A stretch of 5,814 nucleotides of DNA from Sphingobacteriaceae bacterium. Its GTDB lineage: Bacteria; Bacteroidota; Bacteroidia; B-17B0; Aurantibacillaceae. The DNA lies in assembly GCA_023251695.1 (NCBI GenBank), contig JAHEYE010000225.1:1-5814 (forward strand), read 5' to 3'. The notes under the pieces were generated by a model, which saw nothing but the letters and a program-made list of their open reading frames with translations, did no database searches and had not been told where the DNA came from. Positions 1 to 4,863 of this stretch are shown here, one piece after another. Positions within the stretch are counted from its first letter, which is position 1. Each line of letters opens with the position of its first letter. The position numbers and the translations under genes were made by a program.

Positions 1-852
1 AAAGCAGAAAAATTAAACAAGAATGCCGATTTAATCTCCGCTATGTCGCTAGACGCATTCGAGTGCCGTATCGATCCGTTTAAAGAACACCTCCATACTA
101 TCAGACCGCACAGTGGACAATTACAAACTGCAAAAGCCATCAGAACTATATTAAGCGGAAGCAAAATTTCGGCAAAAGTAAAAAAACAGGTGCAGGACCC
201 CTACTCGTTCCGTTGTATTCCGCAAGTTCATGGTGCCACAAAAGATACAGTTGCTTATGCGAAATCGGTTTTTGAAACAGAAATAAATTCTGTTACCGAT
301 AACCCAACTATTTTTCCGGAGCACGATGAAATTATTTCCGGAGGGAATTTTCACGGACAACCATTAGCATTGGCTTTAGATTTTTTATGTATCGCCATTG
401 CTGAGCTAGGAAGTATTTCGGAACGCAGGACTTATCAATTAATAGCAGGATTGCGGAACCTGCCCTCTTTCTTAATTGCAAAACCGGGTTTGGATTCGGG
501 ATTTATGATTCCGCAATACACAGCGGCTTCGATTGTAAGTCAGAATAAACAATTGTGTACGCCTGCGAGTGCCGACAGTATTGTATCGAGTAACGGACAA
601 GAAGACCACGTGAGCATGGGTGCGAATGCGGCTACCAAATGTTTGCATGTTATTGAAAACACTGAGCGTATCCTTGCTATTGAATTAATCAATTCAGCGC
701 AAGCCTTAGAATTCAGAAGGCCTCTCAAATCATCAAAAACAATTGAGAATTTACATTCTGAATTCCGCAAAAAAATAAAATTCATTACAAACGATAAAGT
801 CATGTACAAAGAATTAGATGCCGCTCTAAATTTCTTAATGAAAACTAAATGA
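1..852 (+). CDS. hutH: Histidine ammonia-lyase, C-terminal part (5' end outside window)
   Basis: This enzyme converts L-histidine to trans-urocanate and ammonia in the cytoplasm, the first step of histidine breakdown. The frame is open from base 1, so the 283 residues seen are the C-terminal part of a protein that is usually about 500 residues. The Ala-Ser-Gly loop that forms the MIO cofactor lies upstream and cannot be checked. Visible family motifs are QDPYSFRCIPQVHGA (fragment residues about 65-79, with the substrate-binding Arg at 71), SGGNFHGQP (Phe at 117), GSISERRT, and GQEDHVSMG (Glu at 201, equivalent to Glu414 of the Pseudomonas enzyme). The QEDHVSMG form favours histidine over tyrosine ammonia-lyase, which has NQDIVSMG in Flavobacterium. 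The selectivity histidine in the N-terminal half is not in view. The stop codon overlaps the next start as ATGA. No other hut gene is visible. Confidence 0.95.
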   Translation, partial: KAEKLNKNADLISAMSLDAFECRIDPFKEHLHTIRPHSGQLQTAKAIRTILSGSKISAKVKKQVQDPYSFRCIPQVHGATKDTVAYAKSVFETEINSVTDNPTIFPEHDEIISGGNFHGQPLALALDFLCIAIAELGSISERRTYQLIAGLRNLPSFLIAKPGLDSGFMIPQYTAASIVSQNKQLCTPASADSIVSSNGQEDHVSMGANAATKCLHVIENTERILAIELINSAQALEFRRPLKSSKTIENLHSEFRKKIKFITNDKVMYKELDAALNFLMKTK

Positions 853-1436
853 AGTTACGCTTAATAATACTTTTTTCTGCTTTCTGCCTACTACCTACTG
901 CCTTCTGCCTCGCTTGCCAGTGTCCCTTAACCAAACTCTCCATTGAAGAATGCGATAAATATGGCATCATTTTCAGGGGGCGGATCATAAAAGATACTTT
1001 ATTCGAACTAAAAAAAGGTGAAATAACTTTTGAGATCAGCGAATTGTACAAAGGAATTGTTCAATCCCAATTCAAGGTCTTGTTTGATAGCGGCGATGAG
1101 TGCGCGCAGGTATTTTCAGTTGGTGAAGAGTGGATTATTTATACAAATTACAAACAGGCTAACAATGCCCAAATGGATTGGTGCAGCCGCAGCCGTAAAT
1201 ATTTCAAGAATGAGAAACTGGATTTTTATGCGGTTACTTATGGAAATAATTATCCTGATGAATTAAAATTCCTCCGTGATAAATTAGGACCTCATAAACC
1301 TTTAGGCGCACCGGAAGTAAAACCCGATTGGCAGGGAAACCAACTTCCGACCCAGATGGAATTCATTATTTATTTATTATTGTCGATTGTTGGTGTTATT
1401 GTATTTATTTATTTAACAAAAAGATTTTTAAAATAA
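849..1436 (+). CDS. Secreted NTR/TIMP-like protein with C-terminal membrane anchor
   Basis: This 195-residue protein has a signal peptide (residues 1 to about 22) and a C-terminal hydrophobic helix (about 172-190) followed by KRFLK, so the middle should face the periplasm or outside with a tail anchor. The middle resembles the netrin/TIMP (OB-fold) domain: C-x-C-P just after the predicted cleavage site (Cys23, Cys25), Cys35, an FRGRI strand, then GDECAQVF-x-x-GEEWIIYT (Cys85) and WCSRSRK (Cys112). Five mature cysteines are present. In animal TIMPs the free N-terminal Cys1 chelates the metalloprotease zinc; cleavage after Ala22 would give such an N-terminus here, but inhibition is inference only. 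The site is not a good lipobox because the -3 residue is Cys. The start at 849 is chosen because ATGA overlaps the hutH stop and the signal peptide begins directly. The stop overlaps the murQ start. The exact function is unknown. Confidence 0.82.
   Translation: MKLRLIILFSAFCLLPTAFCLACQCPLTKLSIEECDKYGIIFRGRIIKDTLFELKKGEITFEISELYKGIVQSQFKVLFDSGDECAQVFSVGEEWIIYTNYKQANNAQMDWCSRSRKYFKNEKLDFYAVTYGNNYPDELKFLRDKLGPHKPLGAPEVKPDWQGNQLPTQMEFIIYLLLSIVGVIVFIYLTKRFLK
879..911 (+). repeat. Imperfect 21-bp-period repeat inside a signal-peptide region
   Basis: The 12-mers GCTTTCTGCCTA (879-890) and GCCTTCTGCCTC (900-911) match at 10 of 12 positions and are 21 bp apart. They give Ala-Phe-Cys-Leu twice (residues 11-14 and 18-21), joined by Leu-Pro-Thr. 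A further TTCTGC lies at 875-880. From memory, tracts of TTCTGCCT-type repeats (reading GSRQKA on the other strand) are frequent between genes in Bacteroidota genomes. Here the tract forms the hydrophobic core of a signal peptide. Confidence 0.6.
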
Positions 1437-2245
1437 TGGAAAAGACCACAGAATCCGATTCGTATTACAATAACCTCGAGAGCATGAGTGTGGACGAGCT
1501 ATTGCGTCACATGAACAAAGAAGATAAAACTGTTCCGCACGCAATAGAAAAAGTAATTCCCGCCATTGAAGCATTGGTAAATGTAATTACCGGGAAAATG
1601 AAAAACGGCGGACGCTTATTTTATTTAGGTGCCGGCACCAGTGGACGATTAGGCATTGTAGATGCTTCTGAATGTCCGCCCACTTATGGCATTGAGCATG
1701 GACGCGTAATTGGATTAATTGCAGGTGGTGATGCGGCGATGCGTAAAGCTGTTGAATTTGCAGAAGATGATTTAAATCAAGGTTGGGAAGATTTAAAAGA
1801 ACATAAAATAGGCGAAAACGATTTTGTGATTGGCATTGCCGCATCCGGCAGCACACCTTATGTGGTTGGCGCATTAGAGCATTGCAATAAAAATAATATT
1901 GTAACGGGTTGCATTACCTGTAACAACGGCAGTGCGGTTGCTAAAGCAGCTAAATACCCTATTGAGGTTGTTGTTGGCCCTGAATTTGTAACCGGCTCTA
2001 CCCGCATGAAATCAGGCACAGCACAGAAATTAGTTTTAAATATGATTTCTACGAGTGTAATGATAAAATTAGGGCGCGTAAAAGGGAATAAAATGGTAGA
2101 CATGCAACTCAGCAATAACAAACTGGTTGACCGCGGCACAAAAATGCTGATGAAAAATACAGGTATTGAAAATTACGAAACCGCCAAAGAACTTTTATTG
2201 AAACATGGAAGTGTAAGGAAGGCGACAGAGAGTTATAAGAAATAA
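1436..2245 (+). CDS. murQ: N-acetylmuramic acid 6-phosphate etherase
   Basis: MurQ cleaves the D-lactyl ether of MurNAc-6-phosphate, giving GlcNAc-6-phosphate and D-lactate, in cytoplasmic recycling of peptidoglycan sugars. The 269-residue protein has a SIS fold. The first phosphosugar loop is GAGTSGRLG (65-73), followed by VDASECPPTYG with Glu79, which corresponds to catalytic Glu83 of the E. coli enzyme; Glu110 corresponds to Glu114. The second SIS loop is AASGSTPY (135-142). The GCKR/MurQ family signature is GPEFVTGSTRMKSGTAQ (181-197). The C-terminal helical part ends at LLLKHGSVRKA, shorter than E. coli MurQ (298 residues) but, as I recall, usual in Bacteroidota. The ATG at 1436 is preferred to upstream in-frame starts because it overlaps the previous stop as TAATG and matches the family N-terminus. 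Partner recycling genes (anmK, a MurNAc transporter or kinase) are not in view. Confidence 0.97.
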   Translation: MEKTTESDSYYNNLESMSVDELLRHMNKEDKTVPHAIEKVIPAIEALVNVITGKMKNGGRLFYLGAGTSGRLGIVDASECPPTYGIEHGRVIGLIAGGDAAMRKAVEFAEDDLNQGWEDLKEHKIGENDFVIGIAASGSTPYVVGALEHCNKNNIVTGCITCNNGSAVAKAAKYPIEVVVGPEFVTGSTRMKSGTAQKLVLNMISTSVMIKLGRVKGNKMVDMQLSNNKLVDRGTKMLMKNTGIENYETAKELLLKHGSVRKATESYKK

Positions 2246-2263
2246 AGAAACGGATGTTTTATT

Positions 2264-2288
2264 GAGCCTGATCAAGGTTCTTTCTCCC
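2264..2288 (+). terminator. Weak candidate terminator after murQ
   Basis: GAGCCT (2264-2269) can pair with AGGTTC (2275-2280) around the five-base loop GATCA, with one G-U pair. The stem is followed by TTTCTCCC, a poor U-tract. It lies 19 bp after the murQ stop, so its place is right but its strength is doubtful. Confidence 0.3.
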
Positions 2289-2316
2289 TAATTCAGTTTT
2301 AGATCAGTAATAACAA

Positions 2317-2348
2317 ATTGATTATTGGCAAATAAATCATTATCTTTA
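2317..2348 (+). promoter_or_regulatory. Candidate Bacteroidota promoter of the lipoprotein cluster
   Basis: ATTG (2317-2320) as -33 element and TATCTTTA (2341-2348) as -7 element are separated by 20 bp. This fits the TTG/TAnnTTTG pattern of Bacteroidota primary sigma factor, with one mismatch at the last base. The ATG at 2352 is only 3 bases downstream, so the transcript would have almost no leader or would start inside the first codons. A similar arrangement stands before the gene at 3718. Confidence 0.45.
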
Positions 2349-2351
2349 AAT

Positions 2352-2615
2352 ATGAAAACAATGCAAATCCTAAGGGCTTCATTATTATTAGTTATTGGAT
2401 TTGTTTTATTTTTTGGGTGCAGAAAGAAATATGAATGCGTTTGTAATGTTTCGGAAAGCCCTTATGTAAAAAGAATTGTAAGTTCTTCCCCGAAAAAACT
2501 AAGTAAAAAACATGCTCAAGCCACTTGCAAAGCCACAGAAAAAACATTAATAGAGACTTATACCCAAAATACTTGTAGTACTTGTTCGGCTAATATAACC
2601 TGCACTTTAAATTAA
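2352..2615 (+). CDS. Small Cys-rich lipoprotein A (CRKKYxCxC family)
   Basis: This 87-residue predicted lipoprotein has a hydrophobic N-terminal segment ending in LFFGC; Cys23 is the likely lipidated residue, although -3 Phe is not classical. The mature part holds C-R-K-K-Y-x-C-x-C (23-31), KKLSKK (48-53), A-x-A-T-C-K (55-60) and a Cys-rich tail (Cys75, Cys78, Cys84). The next gene shares this plan, so the two are paralogues. The four conserved non-lipid cysteines (29, 31, 59, 84) could form two disulfides or bind a metal. The basic residues after Cys23 do not resemble the acidic surface-export signal known for Bacteroidota lipoproteins, so a periplasm-facing position is likely. An in-frame TTG at 2325 would add nine polar residues before the signal sequence and is less likely than ATG 2352. 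I do not recognise a named family and assign no function. Confidence 0.8.
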   Translation: MKTMQILRASLLLVIGFVLFFGCRKKYECVCNVSESPYVKRIVSSSPKKLSKKHAQATCKATEKTLIETYTQNTCSTCSANITCTLN

Positions 2616-2621
2616 ATACAG

Positions 2622-2918
2622 ATGTCAAGCTCAAAGCTCATATATTTAATCATCTTTTCTTTTCTGTTTGTAATATTTACATCTTGTAGAAAAAAATACG
2701 TTTGTGCCTGTACTGGTCATACTGTTTATTATACTACGCCATCTCCTGTAATAAGAAACGAAGAGTATTATAGTACCGAACAGCTCATTGATGAGAAACT
2801 TAGTAAGAAAAAAGCTGAGGCGTCCTGTAAATTAATTGAATCGGCATTTCTTGAAAACCTTCCAAAGAACCCTTATTCATCTGTGGAAAGCGTTGAAGGA
2901 AGTTGTCACTTAAAATAA
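2622..2918 (+). CDS. Small Cys-rich lipoprotein A' (paralogue of the preceding gene)
   Basis: This 98-residue predicted lipoprotein has a hydrophobic segment (residues 6-20) and a lipobox-like FTSC with Cys22. It shares with the preceding protein C-R-K-K-Y-x-C-x-C (22-30), EKLSKKKAEASCK (58-70), a Glu three residues further, and a final Cys-x-Leu (95-97). The loop between the first Cys cluster and KLSKK is longer and tyrosine-rich (TVYYTT, EEYYSTEQ). Five cysteines remain (22, 28, 30, 69, 95), and all five align with the paralogue; the extra Cys pair of the first copy is missing. The gene starts 6 bp after the previous stop, and its stop TAA is followed at once by the ATG of the next gene, so it is part of an operon. 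Function is unknown. Confidence 0.8.
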   Translation: MSSSKLIYLIIFSFLFVIFTSCRKKYVCACTGHTVYYTTPSPVIRNEEYYSTEQLIDEKLSKKKAEASCKLIESAFLENLPKNPYSSVESVEGSCHLK

Positions 2919-3635
2919 ATGCATTACAACCGAATAATAATTATCCTTTTTGTTTTAGGCCTCTTTTTAAGTGCCTGTGAAAAGAAACCAAAGGCGTCTT
3001 TCAAAACAGATAAAGATGAATATATGGCGGGAGAAGTAATTAAGCTGACCAATACAAGTGAAATCGGCAGCGGTTTTGAATGGCTATTGCCTGAAGGAAA
3101 ATCTGAAACGACAAAAGATGCAGAATACACTGTTAATTCTAATACAGGTTTTGATGAGTTAAGTATTACACTTAATGCCAAATCAAAACATCATTGTAAA
3201 AGAAATACATTTACAAAAACAGTAAGAACTTACCCTCTTTGTTATATTACTTGGTATAATATTCCTTTTTCTTCAAATAAGACTTATGTAACACCAACTG
3301 TAACTTCCAATTCAAATGCATCTAATTATTCGGTTAGTGCTCTTTACGAATCGGGCGCCCCTTACTACGACTTTTATTATTTCAATTTTTATTTTTCTCC
3401 CGGATCCTCCCCTGCTGCGGGCACCTATACCTTACAGTCTGGCGCTGCTTCACTTCCATCAAATGGTGCATTTATCAGCGTTTACGGTGGACCGCTTAAT
3501 TCTCCAAGCACAACAAATTTTACGGTTGGACAAATTCAGGTTGAATACATTAACAATGTAATGCATATTTATTTTACAGATGCCCAAACCAGCCCCACTT
3601 ACTTCAAATTAGCAGGAAGTGTCTATAAACGTTAG
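2919..3635 (+). CDS. Lipoprotein B with PKD-like domain and beta-rich C-terminal domain
   Basis: This 238-residue protein has a signal peptide with a clear lipobox LSAC (Cys20). Residues 25-104 look like a PKD-type beta-sandwich: ASF near the start, EYMAGEVIKLTNTS, FEWLLPEGK, and a final strand ending in FTKTVRT. PKD domains mostly serve binding or spacing in extracellular proteins. Residues 110-238 form a second part rich in Tyr, Ser and Thr with alternating hydrophobics, containing SPAAGTYTLQ, GQIQVEYINN and MHIYFTD, and ending in LAGSVYK; I cannot name that domain. Cys93 and Cys108 could form a disulfide. It begins directly after the previous stop with no gap. A close paralogue lies downstream. 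No catalytic motif is visible, so adhesion, ligand binding or an envelope-structural role are all possible. Confidence 0.83.
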   Translation: MHYNRIIIILFVLGLFLSACEKKPKASFKTDKDEYMAGEVIKLTNTSEIGSGFEWLLPEGKSETTKDAEYTVNSNTGFDELSITLNAKSKHHCKRNTFTKTVRTYPLCYITWYNIPFSSNKTYVTPTVTSNSNASNYSVSALYESGAPYYDFYYFNFYFSPGSSPAAGTYTLQSGAASLPSNGAFISVYGGPLNSPSTTNFTVGQIQVEYINNVMHIYFTDAQTSPTYFKLAGSVYKR

Positions 3636-3705
3636 CCAAAGCTTATTAATTAGGCCTCCTTATCATACTTCACAAACAAGTTAATCCAAATAAATAAAAA
3701 ATCAC

Positions 3706-3713
3706 TATCTTTA
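3706..3713 (+). promoter_or_regulatory. Candidate -7 element before lipoprotein B'
   Basis: TATCTTTA repeats exactly the -7 box found before the gene at 2352 and lies in a similar setting (AAATAAA, then ATCA or TCAT, before it; TATG after it). The matching -33 element is poor: only a TTAA about 22 bp upstream. The ATG at 3718 is 4 bases downstream. The 82-bp gap after the previous gene contains no convincing hairpin, so read-through from the upstream operon is also possible. Confidence 0.4.
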
Positions 3714-3717
3714 TTAT

Positions 3718-4413
3718 ATGTTTAACCGCATAAATAATCGAATACTACCTATCCTTTTTGTTTTAGGCGCTTTTTTTAGTGCCTGTGAGAAGAAGCCTAA
3801 CGCTTCATTTAAGACTAATAAAGAAGAGTATGTAGCTGGTGAGGATGTGATCTTAACTAATACTAGCGAAAGTGGAAGCAGCTTTGAATGGATTTTACCG
3901 GATGGGAAAACTAGTGCAAATAAAAATAGTGATTTTGTAATTGATATTAATTCCGGTTTTGATGAATTGAGTTTCACATTGGTTGCAAAATCCAAGCAGC
4001 ATTGCATGAGAAACTCTACAACCAAGACCATAAAAGTTATACCAAAGTCTTATATTACAGAAACGATTGTTTCGCCTTACTCTTATAGCACTTTTTATAC
4101 CGCCAATATAAACAGCTCTTCTACTTCGAGTAACTACATTATTGCCATGATTTACATCACTAGTCCGGAATCCTTTTATACTTTGAGTTTTTATTTTATG
4201 CCAGGGACATCCCTGCCGTCAGGAACCTATACATTACAAAATTCAAGCAGCTCATTGGCTCCGTTTCAAGCTTGCGGTTTGTCTTTCGGAATATATTTTG
4301 TGTCGGGCCAGCTTCAGGTAGATTATGTCAATAGTAAATTACATATTACTTTCAAGGATATCACCGATTCTACAGGTAATTATAAATTGACAGGGGAGAT
4401 CTACAAGCCCTGA
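3718..4413 (+). CDS. Lipoprotein B' with PKD-like domain (paralogue of the preceding gene)
   Basis: This 231-residue protein has a lipobox FSAC (Cys23) and the same two-part plan as the preceding gene. From the lipid Cys to the end of the PKD-like domain (23-105) about 60% of residues are identical without a gap, including CEKKP, AGE, LTNTSE, FEW, GFDELS and AKSK. The middle (about 112-165) has diverged strongly, while the end is conserved again (P-x-GTYTLQ, GQ-x-QV-x-Y, KLTGEIYK). Cys96 aligns with Cys93 of the first copy, but Cys108 is replaced and Cys186 is new, so any disulfide must differ. DNA around the signal peptide is still alike: the 18 bases at 3751-3768 equal 2943-2960. This points to tandem duplication. 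It has its own -7 box and is followed by a strong terminator. Function is unknown. Confidence 0.83.
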   Translation: MFNRINNRILPILFVLGAFFSACEKKPNASFKTNKEEYVAGEDVILTNTSESGSSFEWILPDGKTSANKNSDFVIDINSGFDELSFTLVAKSKQHCMRNSTTKTIKVIPKSYITETIVSPYSYSTFYTANINSSSTSSNYIIAMIYITSPESFYTLSFYFMPGTSLPSGTYTLQNSSSSLAPFQACGLSFGIYFVSGQLQVDYVNSKLHITFKDITDSTGNYKLTGEIYKP

Positions 4414-4477
4414 TTTGAGTCATTAGCTTTGTGTGGATAAATTATATATTTAGAAGTGCTAAATGGGATTATAAAAC

Positions 4478-4509
4478 AAAAAAGCCCTGACATCTGTCGG
4501 GGCTTTTTT
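4478..4509. terminator. Bidirectional intrinsic terminator between convergent genes
   Basis: Fourteen bases (4478-4491, six A then GCCCTGAC) pair with 4496-4509 (GTCGGGGC then six T) around the loop ATCT. There is one G-U pair in the + strand RNA, which becomes an A-C mismatch in the - strand RNA. A-tract and T-tract flank the GC-rich stem on both sides. It ends the + strand gene finishing at 4413 and the - strand gene finishing at 4528. Confidence 0.9.
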
Positions 4510-4527
4510 ATAAGAACTAAATTATAA

Positions 4528-4728
4528 TTAGTTTTTCTTCTCTTCTTTCTTTTCTTCAGCTTTCTTTTCGCCGCTGCAAGATTTTGCACCGTCTTTTTTG
4601 CAACAAGATTTTCCTTCTTTTTTGCAACCTTCTTTTTTCTTGTCCTTATCTTTATCGTCGCCTAAAGTGTTTGCTGATAAACCTCCAACCAATCCGGTTA
4701 AAGCTAACATTAATACTAATTTTTTCAT
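4528..4728 (-). CDS. Small secreted Lys/Glu/Cys-rich peptide
   Basis: This 66-residue product starts with a clear signal peptide (MKKLVLMLALTGLVGGLSA, cleavage probably after Ala19). The mature part of about 47 residues is almost wholly charged: DDKDKDKKKEG, then a cluster of four cysteines in the pattern C-x6-C-C-x7-C (35-50), then a Lys/Glu tail. Such short charged secreted peptides with a Cys-Cys pair recur in Bacteroidota; metal binding in the periplasm is plausible but unproven. The reading is supported by a promoter with an exact TATATTTG box about 30 bp upstream and by the terminator just after the stop. The + strand of the region is pyrimidine-rich, so other-frame readings arise easily, but this is the one with a signal peptide, promoter and terminator. 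It stands alone, convergent with its left neighbour and divergent from its right one. Confidence 0.78.
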   Translation of the reverse strand: MKKLVLMLALTGLVGGLSANTLGDDKDKDKKKEGCKKEGKSCCKKDGAKSCSGEKKAEEKKEEKKN

Positions 4729-4758
4729 TTTTATGGGTTTTTAAGTTTTTTCTTATTA

Positions 4759-4788
4759 CAAATATAAGCTTTTCTTTAAGCCGCTAAA
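4759..4788 (-). promoter_or_regulatory. Promoter of the small Lys/Cys-rich peptide gene
   Basis: On the - strand TATATTTG (4766-4759) matches TAnnTTTG exactly, and TTTA (4788-4785) lies 18 bp upstream as a -33 element close to TTTG. A leader of roughly 20-25 bases to the ATG at 4728 is implied. Confidence 0.6.
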
Positions 4789-4800
4789 GCCTTAGTTTTG
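4771..4800 (+). promoter_or_regulatory. Candidate promoter of the carboxypeptidase-regulatory-like gene
   Basis: TAGTTTTG (4793-4800) matches TAnnTTTG exactly, with TTTC (4771-4774) 18 bp upstream as a weak -33 element. The leader to the ATG at 4864 would be near 57 bases. A second, poorer box, GATTTTTG (4834-4841), lies nearer the start. Confidence 0.45.
4774..4789. repeat. Short inverted repeat between divergent promoters
   Basis: CTTTA (4774-4778) and TAAAG (4785-4789) form an inverted repeat with a six-base spacer. It lies where the -33 regions of the two divergent promoters meet, so it could be an operator, but five-base arms in AT-rich DNA may also arise by chance. Confidence 0.25.
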
Positions 4801-4863
4801 CCCATATTGTTAAAATTCTTAAAAGATAGTATGGATTTTTGCCTGTTTTGCGCCTTAAAGTAA

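Noticed and set aside
1..852. Tyrosine ammonia-lyase of a flexirubin pathway
   Set aside because: The motifs QEDHVSMG and DSGFMIPQYTAAS are of the histidine type, and no pigment genes are visible.
845..1051. - strand frame of 68 codons containing GSRQKAEKS
   Set aside because: It lies opposite the signal peptide of a well-supported gene, and its GSRQKA peptide is the reverse reading of a repeat; such frames are common false genes in this phylum.
1030..1266. + strand frame of 78 codons inside the TIMP-like gene
   Set aside because: It is wholly inside a better-supported gene in another frame and shows no domain or signal.
1328..1435. Upstream in-frame extension of murQ by 36 codons
   Set aside because: It runs through the end of the preceding gene and has no family match; the ATG at 1436 gives the expected MurQ N-terminus and a TAATG coupling.
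1587..2139. - strand frames opposite murQ
   Set aside because: They are antisense to a strongly conserved enzyme and have no recognisable motif.
2325..2351. TTG start for the first small lipoprotein
   Set aside because: It would place nine polar residues before the signal sequence and put the start upstream of the candidate -7 box; ATG 2352 is the better start.
2924..4031. Two - strand frames (2924-3181 and 3714-4031) that resemble each other, both containing FFSQALKK
   Set aside because: They lie opposite the conserved N-terminal parts of the two paralogous PKD-like lipoproteins, so their likeness follows from that duplication and not from coding function.
4584..4787. + strand frame of 67 codons rich in Leu and Phe
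   Set aside because: It is opposite the signal-peptide gene on the - strand; its hydrophobic content results from the Lys/Glu-rich codons of the other strand, and it covers that gene's promoter.
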